From: an uncultured Gemmiger sp.
GTDB taxonomy: Bacteria > Bacillota > Clostridia > Oscillospirales > Ruminococcaceae
Assembly: GCA_944388245.1 (NCBI GenBank)
Contig: CALXIA010000009.1
Coordinates: forward strand, 1 to 59,072
Direction of reading: 5' to 3'
Length of the DNA: 59,072 nucleotides
The notes beneath the pieces were generated by a model, which was not told the DNA's origin, made no database searches, and saw only the letters and a list, made by a program, of their open reading frames with translations. The position numbers and the translations under genes were made by a program. This document shows, piece after piece, positions 16,297 to 25,970 of this stretch. Within the stretch, counting starts at the first letter, position 1, and each line of letters opens with the position of its first letter.

Positions 16297-16940
16297 ACCA
16301 TCTTCTCCTGTTTCACCTTGTGGTCGATCACATGGCGGCTGGCCAGTTCGGTGCGGATATCCTCCACCGAGATGCCCATCTCCACCATCAGCACCAGCAC
16401 ATGGTAGGCCAGGTCCGCGATCTCGTACACCGTCTCCCGCTTGTCCTGGGCCTTGCCCGCGATGATCACCTCGGTGCACTCCTCGCCCACCTTTTTCAAA
16501 ATCTTGTCCAGCCCTTTCTGGAACAGGTAGGTGGTGTAGCTGCCCTCGGGCAGATTCTCCTTGCGGCCCTGCAGCAGCTCGTACAGCCCTTCCACGCTGA
16601 ACGGCTCCCCCGCCTCGCTGATGAACAGCGGGTCATTGAAGCAGCTGTCGGTGCCCAGATGGCAGGCCGGGCCCTCCTTGTCCACCGTCACCACCAGCGC
16701 GTCCCGGTCGCAGTCCGCCACGATGGTGCGGATGTGCTGCACGTTGCCGCTGGTCTCTCCCTTGCGCCACAGCTCCTGCCGGGACCGGCTCCAGAAGCAG
16801 GTGCGCTTCTCTTTCAGGCTGATGCCCAGGCTCTCCCGGTTCATGTAGGCCAGGGTCAGCACCTTTTTGCTGGTCGCGTCCACCACAATGGCCGGAATGA
16901 GCCCGTGGGAATCAAATTTCAACTCGTCGATCGTAAGCAT
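16293..16940 (-). CDS. hisIE: bifunctional phosphoribosyl-AMP cyclohydrolase / phosphoribosyl-ATP pyrophosphohydrolase, 215 aa
   Basis: The N-terminal HisI half (residues 1-110) has [27 protein letters not shown] and the zinc site CHLGTDSCF. The C-terminal HisE half (about 115-205) has the all-alpha MazG-like helices with [11 protein letters not shown] and [13 protein letters not shown]. It catalyses steps 2 and 3 of histidine synthesis. The fused form is common. Sixteen bases separate it from hisF. Confidence 0.95.
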   Translation of the reverse strand: MLTIDELKFDSHGLIPAIVVDATSKKVLTLAYMNRESLGISLKEKRTCFWSRSRQELWRKGETSGNVQHIRTIVADCDRDALVVTVDKEGPACHLGTDSCFNDPLFISEAGEPFSVEGLYELLQGRKENLPEGSYTTYLFQKGLDKILKKVGEECTEVIIAGKAQDKRETVYEIADLAYHVLVLMVEMGISVEDIRTELASRHVIDHKVKQEKMV

Positions 16941-16956
16941 ATCCTCTCTCCTTTGT

Positions 16957-17715
16957 TCACAGCCGCACGTTGATGCCCGCCTCGGCCAGCTGCCGTTTCA
17001 GGTCCGGGATGGCCACCTGTCCAAAATGGAAGATGCTGGCGGCCAGCCCCGCGTCCACGGCGGGCAGGGTCTTGAACAGGGTGATGAAATCCTGGATGCA
17101 GCCCGCGCCGCCGGAGGCGATCACCGGCACCGGGGCCACCTGGCAGACCGCGTCCAGCATCTCCAGGTCAAAGCCCTGGCGCACCCCGTCGGTGTCGATG
17201 CTGTTCAACACGATCTCCCCCGCGCCCGCGTCCACGCCCCGGCGCACCCAGTCCAGCAGTTCCCGGCCGGTGTCCTCCCGGCCGCCCCGGGCAAACACAT
17301 GGTACTGCCCGTCCACCCGGCGGGCGTCCACGCTCAGCACCACGCACTGGTCGCCGTACTTCTTGGCCGCCTTCCCGATGAGGGAGGGGTCCCGCAGGGC
17401 CCCGCTGTTGACGCTGACCTTGTCCGCGCCGCATTTCAGCACCCGGTCGAAATCCTCCAGGGTGTTGATGCCACCGCCCACCGTCAGCGGAATAAAGATG
17501 GTGGAGGCCACCCGGGTGAGCACGTCGGTGAAGAGCCGCCGCCCCTCGGCGGAGGCGGTGATGTCGTAAAACACCAGTTCGTCGGCCCCGTTGTCGCTGT
17601 AGAACTTGCCCAGGGCCACCGGGTCGTTCACGTCCGCCAGCCCGGCGAAGTTGACCCCCTTGACCACCCGCCCGTCCTTCACGTCCAGGCAGGGGATGAT
17701 GCGTTTGGTGATCAT
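16957..17715 (-). CDS. hisF: imidazole glycerol phosphate synthase cyclase subunit, 252 aa
   Basis: A TIM-barrel cyclase that joins ammonia from HisH to PRFAR. It starts [20 protein letters not shown]; the first catalytic Asp lies in [12 protein letters not shown] and the second in NSIDTDG. Also present: [22 protein letters not shown], and ASGGAG. Its ATG overlaps the hisA stop by 4 bases. Length is typical. Confidence 0.96.
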   Translation of the reverse strand: MITKRIIPCLDVKDGRVVKGVNFAGLADVNDPVALGKFYSDNGADELVFYDITASAEGRRLFTDVLTRVASTIFIPLTVGGGINTLEDFDRVLKCGADKVSVNSGALRDPSLIGKAAKKYGDQCVVLSVDARRVDGQYHVFARGGREDTGRELLDWVRRGVDAGAGEIVLNSIDTDGVRQGFDLEMLDAVCQVAPVPVIASGGAGCIQDFITLFKTLPAVDAGLAASIFHFGQVAIPDLKRQLAEAGINVRL

Positions 17716-18440
17716 GTCTGCGGCCCTCCTTCCCGCACGGCCAGCGCCAGGTCCACCGCGCCGGTGTAGTAGGCCTTGCCCACGATGGCCCCGTACACCC
17801 CGGTTTCCCGCAGCCGGCGCAGGTCCTCGTTGCTGCCCACCCCGCCGGAGGCGGTGATGCGGCAGTCCGGGCCCACCGCCTCGGCCAGCGCCGCCAGCTT
17901 TTCATAGGCCGGCCCGGCCAGGGTGCCGTCGGTGTCAATGTCGGTAAAGATGAAATGCCGGGCCCCCAGCGCCTTCATCCGGCGGGCGAATTCCCGGTAC
18001 TCGATGCCGGAATCCTCCACCCAGCCGGCGGTGCAGACCCGGCCGTTGCGGGCGTCCACCCCCACGGCGATCCGCGCGGGGCCGAAGGCCTCCACCGCCC
18101 GGCGCACAAGGTCCGGGTCGGTCACGGCGGCGGAGCCGATCACCGCCCGCTCCACCCCCAGGGCAAAGACCGCTTCGATGTCCGCAAGGCGCCGGATGCC
18201 GCCGCCCAGCTCCACCCGCAGGCCGGTATCGCAGACCGCCCGCACCGCGTCGGCGTTGCGGCGCACCCCGTCCCTGGCGCCGTCCAGGTCCACCATGTGC
18301 ACCCAGGCGGCCCCCGCATCGGCAAAGGCCCGGGCCACCGTCACCGGGTCGTCCGCCACCTGGTGTACGGTGGCAAAATCCCCCTTCAACAGCCGGACCA
18401 CCCGGCCGTCCTTCAGGTCAATGGCAGGCAGCAGGATCAT
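17712..18440 (-). CDS. hisA: ProFAR isomerase, 242 aa
   Basis: A TIM-barrel isomerase homologous to HisF. Motifs: LPAIDLKDGRVVRLLKGDF with the catalytic Asp, VELGGGIRRLADIEA, VIGSAAV, FIFTDIDTDGTLAGP with the second Asp, and ASGGVGS. It catalyses the fourth step. It overlaps both neighbours by 4 bases, so hisH-hisA-hisF are tightly coupled, fitting the HisH-HisF complex. Confidence 0.96.
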   Translation of the reverse strand: MILLPAIDLKDGRVVRLLKGDFATVHQVADDPVTVARAFADAGAAWVHMVDLDGARDGVRRNADAVRAVCDTGLRVELGGGIRRLADIEAVFALGVERAVIGSAAVTDPDLVRRAVEAFGPARIAVGVDARNGRVCTAGWVEDSGIEYREFARRMKALGARHFIFTDIDTDGTLAGPAYEKLAALAEAVGPDCRITASGGVGSNEDLRRLRETGVYGAIVGKAYYTGAVDLALAVREGGPQT

Positions 18441-19069
18441 ACCGCGCCCCCCTTTCCCTCGCAGAAGTTGCGCAGGATGGCAAGGCCCACCGCGCCGCTC
18501 TTCTCCGGGTGGAACTGGGTGCCCATCACATTGCCCCGGGCCACCGCGGCGGTCACCTCGATCCCGTATTCGGCGGTGGCGATGACGCTGGGGGAGCAGT
18601 CCACCGCGTAAAAGGAGTGCACGAAGTACACGCAGTCCCCCTCCTTGACCCCGTCCAGCAGCGGGTGCGCCGGCTGGCGGCGACGCAGGCCGTTCCAGCC
18701 GATGTGGGGCACCTTGAGATGTTGTTCCGGGGGCAGATCGGGGGCCAGCGGGGCCACATGGCCGGGGATGAGCCCCAGCCCCTCGTGGCGGCCGTACTCC
18801 TCGCTGTAGTCAAACAGCAGCTGCATCCCGAGGCAGATGCCCAGCAGCGGCTTGCCCTCGCCGGCCAGACGGCGCAGCGGTTCGGTCAGGCCCTTTTGCC
18901 GCAGCGCGTCGGCCGCGTCGCCAAACGCCCCCACCCCCGGCAGGATCAGCCGGTCGGCGGCGGCCAGGGCCGCCGGGTCCCCGGTGACCTGGGCCTCGGC
19001 CCCCAGCACCGCCAGCGAACTGCGCAGGCTGAACAGGTTGCCCACCCCGTAATCCACAATGGCTACCAT
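18437..19069 (-). CDS. hisH: imidazole glycerol phosphate synthase glutaminase subunit, 210 aa
   Basis: A class I glutamine amidotransferase supplying ammonia to HisF. The catalytic Cys is in LLGICLGMQLLF, and the His-x-Glu pair is in GTQFHPEKS. It starts MVAIVDYGVGNLFSL. Length is normal. One base separates it from the hisB stop. Confidence 0.96.
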   Translation of the reverse strand: MVAIVDYGVGNLFSLRSSLAVLGAEAQVTGDPAALAAADRLILPGVGAFGDAADALRQKGLTEPLRRLAGEGKPLLGICLGMQLLFDYSEEYGRHEGLGLIPGHVAPLAPDLPPEQHLKVPHIGWNGLRRRQPAHPLLDGVKEGDCVYFVHSFYAVDCSPSVIATAEYGIEVTAAVARGNVMGTQFHPEKSGAVGLAILRNFCEGKGGAV

Positions 19070-19070
19070 G

Positions 19071-19658
19071 TTACAAAACTCCTTTGGTGGAGGGGATCTC
19101 GTCCGCGAAAGCGGCCTCGATAGCCACCGCCTGCCGCAGGCTGCGGGCCAGGCTCTTGAACGCCCCCTCCAGAATGTGATGGCTGTTTTTTCCCGCCAGC
19201 TGGCGGATGTGCAGGGTCATGCCGGCCCGCCGGGCCAGCGCCTGGAAGAACTCCTCCCCCAGTTCGGTGTCGAACTCGCCCACCCGGGGGGAGGGGATCT
19301 CCAGCTCGCAGCAGAGCAGCCCCCGGCCGGAGATGTCCACCGCCGTCATGAGCAGGGTCTCATCCATGGGCAGGATGCAGCTGCCGTAGCGGGTGATGCC
19401 CCGCATATCCCCCAGCGCCTGGGCGAACGCGTCCCCCAGGCAGATGCCGATGTCCTCCACCGTGTGGTGGAAGTCCACCTGGCTGTCCCCCTCGCACTCC
19501 ACCGTCAGATCGAACCGGCCGTGCCGGGCAAAGAGGGTGAGCATGTGGTCCAGAAAGCCGCAGCCGGTGTCGATCTGGCTTTTGCCGGTGCCGTCCAGTT
19601 CCAGGCCCAGCAGCACGCTGGTCTCCTTGGTGGCCCGCTGAATGTTGGCGCTGCGCAT
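19071..19658 (-). CDS. hisB: imidazoleglycerol-phosphate dehydratase, 195 aa
   Basis: Monofunctional dehydratase with manganese-binding His-rich motifs: DTGCGFLDHML, FARHG, DFHHTVEDIGI, and the C-terminal GKNSHHILEGAFKSLARSLR. There is no phosphatase domain; that role falls to HisJ. The ATG at 19658 was chosen because the family starts R-x-A-x-I-x-R-x-T-x-E-T here and a GGAG lies upstream; the longer open frame is non-homologous. Confidence 0.95.
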   Translation of the reverse strand: MRSANIQRATKETSVLLGLELDGTGKSQIDTGCGFLDHMLTLFARHGRFDLTVECEGDSQVDFHHTVEDIGICLGDAFAQALGDMRGITRYGSCILPMDETLLMTAVDISGRGLLCCELEIPSPRVGEFDTELGEEFFQALARRAGMTLHIRQLAGKNSHHILEGAFKSLARSLRQAVAIEAAFADEIPSTKGVL

Positions 19659-19662
19659 AGCA

Positions 19663-20739
19663 TCATTCTCCTTTTTCGTCGAGTATCCGGTCCAGGGCGG
19701 CCAGCAGCGCGTCCATCTCCTCTTTCGAGCCGATGGTGATGCGCAGGTAGTCCCGGATGCCGGGCTTGTCAAAATGCCGCACCAGCACCCCCTGCCCGCG
19801 CAGCGCCTCGTAGAGCCAGGCCCCGTCGGCGCCGGGGCGCCGGGCAAACACAAAGTTCGCCAGGCTGGGCACCACCACAAAGCCCCGCCGGGTCAGTTCC
19901 TCGGTGGTGTAGGCCCGGTTTTCCTGAATGGTGCGGCAGTTGGCCGCGTGGTAAGCCTCGGACTCGTCGGTGAGGGCGGCCGTGCCGGCGGCCAGGGTCA
20001 CCCGGTCCAGGCTGTAGGGGTTGGTGGAGTACTTCACCGCCTCCAGGTCCGCGATCAGCGCGGCGCTGCCGATGGCGAAGCCCAGCCGGGCCCCGGCCAT
20101 CGACCGGGATTTGGAGAAGGTCTGCACCACCAGCAGGTTTTCGTACCGCTTGGTCAGCGGCACGCAGCTCTCGGCGCCGAAATCCACATAGGCCTCGTCC
20201 ACCAGCACCAGGTTGTCCGGGTTGGAGGCGGCGATCCGCTCGATCTGGTCCACCCCCAGCGCCAGCCCGGTGGGGGCGTTGGGGTTGGCCAGCACCACGT
20301 TCTCTCCCCGGCCGATGTAGTCCGCCGCGTCAATGGACAAATCCTCCCGCAGGGGCACGGCGGTGTGGGGCAGGCCGTACAGCCCGGCCAGCACCGGGTA
20401 AAACCCGTAACTCACCGCCGGGAAGACCACCGGCTTGTCCGGCCCGCAGAAGGCCTGGAAGGCAAAGTTCAGGATATCGTCCGACCCGTTGGAGACCAGC
20501 ACGTTCTCCTCCCCCACCCCGAACCGGGCGGCCAGGGCCCGGCGCAGTTCCCGGCAGGTGGGGTCCGGGTAGAGGTTGAGCCGCTGGGCCTCGGCCCCCC
20601 GCACGGCGGCGATCACGCCGGGCGCGGGCGGAAAGGGCGACTCGTTGGTGTTCAGCTTCACATACTGCCGGTCCCGGGGCTGTTCGCCGGGCACATAGGG
20701 CTCCAGCGCGGCCATCCGGGCGCTCAGAAAGCGGCTCAT
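19663..20739 (-). CDS. hisC: histidinol-phosphate aminotransferase, 358 aa
   Basis: A PLP enzyme of fold type I. Motifs: KLNTNESPFPPAP, VSNGSDDIL, PNAPTG, LVDEAYVDF, and the PLP-lysine site TFSKSRSMAGARLGF (Lys of SKS). ATG 20739 lies 7 bases after AAAGGAG; the in-frame GTG at 20748 overlaps that site and the hisD stop and is less likely. It makes L-histidinol phosphate. Confidence 0.95.
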   Translation of the reverse strand: MSRFLSARMAALEPYVPGEQPRDRQYVKLNTNESPFPPAPGVIAAVRGAEAQRLNLYPDPTCRELRRALAARFGVGEENVLVSNGSDDILNFAFQAFCGPDKPVVFPAVSYGFYPVLAGLYGLPHTAVPLREDLSIDAADYIGRGENVVLANPNAPTGLALGVDQIERIAASNPDNLVLVDEAYVDFGAESCVPLTKRYENLLVVQTFSKSRSMAGARLGFAIGSAALIADLEAVKYSTNPYSLDRVTLAAGTAALTDESEAYHAANCRTIQENRAYTTEELTRRGFVVVPSLANFVFARRPGADGAWLYEALRGQGVLVRHFDKPGIRDYLRITIGSKEEMDALLAALDRILDEKGE

Positions 20740-20744
20740 GGGTC

Positions 20745-22028
<1,284 letters not shown>

Positions 22029-22032
22029 AACG

Positions 22033-22662
22033 TTACCCCTTTCCCTGTTCTTCCAGCGCCCGGCACAGCTGCCGCAAGCGCTCGTTCTTGAATTTGTACC
22101 CCACCTTGTTGGCGATGAGCCGGGCGCTGATGGGCACGATCTCCTCTTTTACTTCCAGCCCGTTCTCGGCCAGGGTGCGGCCGGTCTCCACGATATCCAC
22201 GATCACGTCGCTCAAGCCCAGGATCGGGGCCAGTTCGATGGATCCGTTCAGATGGATGATGTCGATCTCCCGGCTCTGGGCGGCGTAGTAGTCCCGGGCG
22301 ATGCGGGCGAACTTGGTGGCCACCCGCAGGGTGCGCACCCGGTCGTCGTAGAACTCCTTTTTGGCGGCCACGCACATCCGGCAGCGGCCCACCCCCAGGT
22401 CGGCCAGTTCGTACACGTCGGGGCGGTACTCCAGCAGGATGTCCTTGCCGGCCACCCCGATGTCCGCCGCGCCCTGTTCCACATAGATGGCCACATCGCT
22501 GGGCTTGACCCAGAAATACCGCATCCCGTTCTCCGCGTTTTCAAAGATCAGGCGGCGGTTGTCCTCCAAAAGGCCCGGGCAGGCATAGCCCGCGGCCTCA
22601 AAGCTGCGGTAGACCTTTTCTCCCAGCCGGCCCTTGGGCAGGGCCACATTGATCCACTCCAT
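22033..22662 (-). CDS. hisG: ATP phosphoribosyltransferase, short form, 209 aa
   Basis: Catalyses the committed first step. The short form lacks the C-terminal regulatory domain and needs HisZ, encoded just upstream with 3 bases between. Motifs: ALPKGRLGEK, DIGVAGKDILLE, and the PRPP-binding stretch SDVIVDIVETGRTLAENGL. Feedback inhibition by histidine is expected to act through HisZ. Confidence 0.95.
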   Translation of the reverse strand: MEWINVALPKGRLGEKVYRSFEAAGYACPGLLEDNRRLIFENAENGMRYFWVKPSDVAIYVEQGAADIGVAGKDILLEYRPDVYELADLGVGRCRMCVAAKKEFYDDRVRTLRVATKFARIARDYYAAQSREIDIIHLNGSIELAPILGLSDVIVDIVETGRTLAENGLEVKEEIVPISARLIANKVGYKFKNERLRQLCRALEEQGKG

Positions 22663-22665
22663 GGC

Positions 22666-23748
22666 TCAACCTCCCATCCGGCGCTGTTCGCCAAAACTCA
22701 AGCCCTCGGGGGCCTCCCGCTCCACCCGGACGGTCTTGCCTTCCGCCCGCAGCCGCCGGGCCTCGGCGGCCAGGTCGGCGGCGGGGGTGTCCGGCCCGTA
22801 GAGCAGCAGCACGTCCACGGACGGCCGCTGGCGGGGGGCCAGCCGGTCCAGCTGGTCCAGGTAGACCGCGAAGCCCACGGCCCCGCCCTGGCGGCCCATC
22901 CGGGCCAGCAGGTGGTCGTACCGCCCGCCGCTCAACACCGCCACCGGCAGCCCGGGCACAAAGCCCCGGAACACCACCCCGCTGTAGTACTGCCGATCGC
23001 TCACCAGCGAGAAGTCCAGCCGCAGCCGGTCCGCCCAGGGGGTCAGCAGCCCGCACAGCGCCCGCAGCTCCTCCACCGCCCGCACGGCGGTGTCGCTGCC
23101 GGCGGCCAGGCTCTCCAGCTGGGGCAGGGCGGCGGCGGGCCCGTCGTAGAGCAGCGCCAGACGGCACAGCCGGTCCCGGGCGGCCTCGCCGGTACCCAGG
23201 GCGGCGCACAGTTCACTGATTCGGGGGGTGTTCTTCTCCCCCAGCGCCTCCAGCAGCTGCCGCTCCTCCTCGGCAGGCAGCCCCAGGCTGGCCAGCACCC
23301 CGTTCACCACCCCCAGGTGGCTGATGTCCAGCAGGTAGTCCGGGGTCAGCAGTTCCAGGCTGCGCACCGCCAGTTCCAGCACCTCCGCCTCGGCGTAGCC
23401 GTCCAGCGGGCCGATACACTCCAGCCCCATCTGCAGAATCTCCCGGAAATTGCGGGTATCCCGCCCGGTGCGGTAGACGTTTTCCTGATAAAACACCTTC
23501 TGCAGCGCCGGGGCCGGGCGGCTGTTCTTCAGGATGGAGAGGGTCACGTCCGGCTTCAGCGCCATGAGTTTGCCGTCCCGGTCGGTAAAGGTCAGGATGT
23601 CCGGGCTGTTCAGAAAACTCTTGTTGCGCACATACAGATCGTATTCCTCAAATTTGCTCATCTTGTAGGGCAGATAGCCGTACTGCCGGTATAACCCCTG
23701 CAGCCGGCCGGCCGCCTGTTCAGCGCTGGGCGCGGGACGCTGTTCCAT
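22666..23748 (-). CDS. hisZ: ATP phosphoribosyltransferase regulatory subunit, 360 aa
   Basis: A histidyl-tRNA synthetase paralog without the anticodon domain. Class II-synthetase-like motifs are visible (LKPDVTLSILKN as motif-2-like start, VFYQENVYRT, GLECIG, YYSGVVFRGF, GGRYDHLL). It binds short HisG and confers histidine feedback. First gene of the operon, start after AAGGAAGG. The last 80 residues are less conserved. Confidence 0.93.
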   Translation of the reverse strand: MEQRPAPSAEQAAGRLQGLYRQYGYLPYKMSKFEEYDLYVRNKSFLNSPDILTFTDRDGKLMALKPDVTLSILKNSRPAPALQKVFYQENVYRTGRDTRNFREILQMGLECIGPLDGYAEAEVLELAVRSLELLTPDYLLDISHLGVVNGVLASLGLPAEEERQLLEALGEKNTPRISELCAALGTGEAARDRLCRLALLYDGPAAALPQLESLAAGSDTAVRAVEELRALCGLLTPWADRLRLDFSLVSDRQYYSGVVFRGFVPGLPVAVLSGGRYDHLLARMGRQGGAVGFAVYLDQLDRLAPRQRPSVDVLLLYGPDTPAADLAAEARRLRAEGKTVRVEREAPEGLSFGEQRRMGG

Positions 23749-23838
23749 GCCGTACCTTCCTTTCCCGGGGGCGCTTGCCCCGTGTGGGCTGTTGGCGCCG
23801 GGCGCGATGCCGGGCCATTTGCTTTATCGCTTTACTAT

Positions 23839-23875
23839 ACTATCATAGTGTAAAACGGTTTTGTCGAAAAGTCAA
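23839..23875 (-). promoter_or_regulatory. histidine operon promoter with overlapping operator
   Basis: Minus strand: TTGACT (23870-23875), 17-base spacer, TACACT (23847-23852). The dyad ACTAT-C-ATAGT (23839-23849) overlaps the -10 and the start point, ideal for a repressor. The leader is only about 90 bases and shows no T-box or histidine leader peptide, so control is probably by a repressor rather than attenuation. Confidence 0.7.
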
Positions 23876-23954
23876 TCCGCACAACCGCCAAATCCCACGG
23901 CCCAGGCGGCGGAATGTATGTATATTTTACCACGCCCCGCCCGCCCGGGCAACC

Positions 23955-23982
23955 AAAAAGCCGCCGGGCAACGCCCGGCGGC
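23955..23982 (-). terminator. terminator after the purine phosphoribosyltransferase, also the outer hairpin of repeat copy 1
   Basis: Minus strand: GCCGCCGGGC / GCCCGGCGGC hairpin with loop GTT-side bases, followed directly by TTTTT. An exact second copy of the hairpin, without the T run, lies at 24128-24150. Confidence 0.75.
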
Positions 23983-24150
23983 CAGCGTATAGAAAACGAT
24001 GTTCTCTTTCCCACCGAAAGGGGAGAGGGTGTGGGAGAGGACCATCAGGGCCCTCTCCCACTTGCGATCTTCCGGTTTTCTGCGCGCAGAAAACCGGCGC
24101 TTCAGGCGGTCTTTTCGACCGCCTGAAGCCGCCGGGCAACGCCCGGCGGC
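23960..24150 (-). repeat. structured interspersed repeat, copy 1 (191 bp)
   Basis: Read on the minus strand, 13 bases after the stop codon of the phosphoribosyltransferase gene: hairpin A (24150-24128), hairpin C (24127-24101, TTCAGGCGGTC arms), hairpin B (24097-24072, perfect palindrome around TGCGCGCA), a core (24068-24013) with a 12-pair hairpin, a 30-base tail, and hairpin A again (23982-23960) followed by TTTTT. Copy 2 at 43043-43250 has the same order and spacing and an identical 56-bp core. No protein coding is likely. Confidence 0.85.
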
Positions 24151-24163
24151 CAGGGATACGGTT

Positions 24164-24706
24164 TTACCGCGGGAACAGCGGCAGCGGCTGCAAAAACAGG
24201 ATGTCGTCCCGTTTGGCGGCGTCGCCCTCGGCCAGGATGGCGGCCCGGGCCACCACCTGGGCGCCGGCCTTTTCCACCAGGCGCTCAATGGCCTGCAAAC
24301 TCTCGCCGGTGCTGATCACGTCGTCCACCAGGGCCACCCGCTTGCCGCGGATGGCCAGGGCGTCCTTGCCGTCCAGGCAGAGGGTCTGGGTCTTTTGGGT
24401 GGTGATGGAGTTCACCTGGTCCACCAGGGGCTGCTCCATGTAGGGCTTGACGCTCTTGCGGGCCACGATGTAGTAGGGCAGGCCCAGCAGCCGGCTCAGC
24501 TCCTGCACCAGGGGGATCCCCTTGGCCTCGGCGGTGACCAGGTAGTCCACCTCGGGCAGCTTTTCGGCCAGCAGCGGGGCGGCGGCGGTCACCAGTTCGC
24601 AGTCGCCCAGGATCACAAAGCTGGCGATGGCCAGGTCCGGGGCGATGGGAATGATGGGCAGCTGGCGGGTCACACCCGCCACGGTCAGTTCATAGCACTC
24701 GTTCAT
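24164..24706 (-). CDS. purine (adenine-type) phosphoribosyltransferase, 180 aa
   Basis: Salvages a purine base with PRPP. The PRPP-binding motif VALVDDVISTGES is clear, with VTAEAKGIPL and PYYIVARKSVK typical of adenine/xanthine phosphoribosyltransferases. Start after AAGGAGG. Encoded 15 bases downstream of a purine permease, so uptake and trapping are linked. Base specificity (adenine against xanthine or guanine) cannot be decided here. The structured repeat follows directly. Confidence 0.85.
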   Translation of the reverse strand: MNECYELTVAGVTRQLPIIPIAPDLAIASFVILGDCELVTAAAPLLAEKLPEVDYLVTAEAKGIPLVQELSRLLGLPYYIVARKSVKPYMEQPLVDQVNSITTQKTQTLCLDGKDALAIRGKRVALVDDVISTGESLQAIERLVEKAGAQVVARAAILAEGDAAKRDDILFLQPLPLFPR

Positions 24707-24721
24707 TGCGTCCTCCTTGGA

Positions 24722-25798
24722 TCACAGGCCCAGCCCGAAGCCGAACAGGGTCTTGAGCAGAATACCGGCCAGCATCCCCACAAAGGGGTCCACAAAGGCG
24801 GTGACCCCCATGGTCACACCGGCCACGATGGTGCCGCCCGGCTCGGTGCCGGAGAAGGCGATGGCCGCGTCGCCGGGCACGGTGGACACCGCGCCCAGGA
24901 TCAAGAGAAAACCGGCGATGGACTGGCTGGGCACAAACTTGCCGATCTTGGGCAGCAGCCCGAAGAAGAGGATCGCCGCCATCAGGAGCATCATGAGCAC
25001 GCCCGCCCCCACCGGATGGGGCGCGGAAGCGGTGGCCGAGATGATGGCCTCCACCGGGCCGCCGCCGAACAGGCTGCTCACCGCGTCGGCCAGGCCGGAG
25101 TAGACGGTCAGGTGGTCCACGTTCTGGGTGGCGCCGGCCATACCGCCGGTGATGTTGCCGAAGGCGATGTTGGCGCCCACGGTCAGGCAGGCCAGAGCCA
25201 GCGCGCCCCGCAGCACCCGCAGGTTAAAGGTGGGCTTTTCCAGTTTGAGCCGGGCGAACCGCTCACTCACCGCGTCCTCCCCGATCTTCTGGCCGGCCAG
25301 CTTGGCGGCCACGCTGCCCGCCACCAGGGACAGGATGATGGTGTACACCAGGTCGTGCCCCATGAAGAAGTAGACCAGTGCCGCCACCACGATGGAGACA
25401 AGGGAGACCAGCGCGTTCTCCTTGATCATGCCCAGAGCCAGCTTGGTGAGCACCAGGCCCACGCCGGCCATCATGGCGTGGAGCACCGTGTCCCCCGCGA
25501 AGCCGGTGATGGCGCTCATCAGGCCGAAGCCGCCCAGCACCGCCATGGCCACGCCGGCGAAAAACACCATGCTCAGCCGCTCGCGCATATTCTTGCCCAT
25601 GGAGCCGGCCATCACGATGGTCTCAGCCTGGAACGAGATGGGGGCCACGCTGCCCAGCGCCAGGCAGCCCACCGCGCCGATCACAAATCCCAGCGCGGTG
25701 GGCACCGAGGCAAATCCGAAGCTCATGGCCAGCAGGCCCTGGGGGATGCCGTTGAGCACGACCCCTACCGCCGCCAGCAGATCCTGTAAGTATTCCAT
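24722..25798 (-). CDS. NCS2-like purine permease, 358 aa
   Basis: An integral membrane protein with about 10 to 12 hydrophobic segments. The stretch FGGGPVEAIISATASAPHPV is like the substrate-site region of NCS2/AzgA purine carriers. It is shorter than typical (430-450 aa), so a divergent branch. ATG 25798 lies 7 bases from AAGGAG; the GTG at 25804 is too close to it. Partner phosphoribosyltransferase downstream supports purine uptake. Confidence 0.75.
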   Translation of the reverse strand: MEYLQDLLAAVGVVLNGIPQGLLAMSFGFASVPTALGFVIGAVGCLALGSVAPISFQAETIVMAGSMGKNMRERLSMVFFAGVAMAVLGGFGLMSAITGFAGDTVLHAMMAGVGLVLTKLALGMIKENALVSLVSIVVAALVYFFMGHDLVYTIILSLVAGSVAAKLAGQKIGEDAVSERFARLKLEKPTFNLRVLRGALALACLTVGANIAFGNITGGMAGATQNVDHLTVYSGLADAVSSLFGGGPVEAIISATASAPHPVGAGVLMMLLMAAILFFGLLPKIGKFVPSQSIAGFLLILGAVSTVPGDAAIAFSGTEPGGTIVAGVTMGVTAFVDPFVGMLAGILLKTLFGFGLGL

Positions 25799-25826
25799 GT
25801 ACACACTCCTTGCACCAAAAACAACA

Positions 25827-25846
25827 GGCCGGGAACGCCCGGCCTT
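25827..25846 (-). promoter_or_regulatory. leader hairpin with T run, possible attenuator of the purine permease
   Basis: Minus strand: GGCCGGGC-GTT-like loop-GCCCGGCC hairpin followed by TGTTGTTTTT, lying between the promoter start point and the permease ribosome site. It looks like an intrinsic terminator inside a leader of about 60 bases, too short for a purine riboswitch. Confidence 0.5.
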
Positions 25847-25861
25847 TCACGAACAGCTTTC

Positions 25862-25890
25862 ATTATACCCGCTTTGTCAGGGCAAAGCAA
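25862..25890 (-). promoter_or_regulatory. promoter of the purine permease unit
   Basis: Minus strand: TTGCTT, 17-base spacer, perfect TATAAT (near 25863-25868), with the -35 near 25886-25891. Confidence 0.7.
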
Positions 25891-25920
25891 GGAAAGCGGC
25901 AGAAGTGTGACTTTTCTTTT

Positions 25921-25961
25921 TTGACAAAAACCGCCGCGCCCGGATGCAGCGGGCGCGGCGG
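25921..25961 (-). terminator. terminator of the DUF1622 gene
   Basis: Hairpin CCGCCGCGCCCG / CGGGCGCGGCGG (25931-25961), then TTTTTG on the minus strand. Confidence 0.85.
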
Positions 25962-25970
25962 CGCGATGGA

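Noticed and set aside
23749-23838. T-box or histidine leader peptide in the his leader
   Set aside because: The leader is about 90 bases, with no T-box sequence, specifier loop, His-codon run or terminator.
24001-24140. Peptide frames through the structured repeat (for example ...GERVWERTIRALSHLR...)
   Set aside because: They run through hairpins, have no ribosome site, and are explained by the conserved 56-bp core; indels between copies break the frame.
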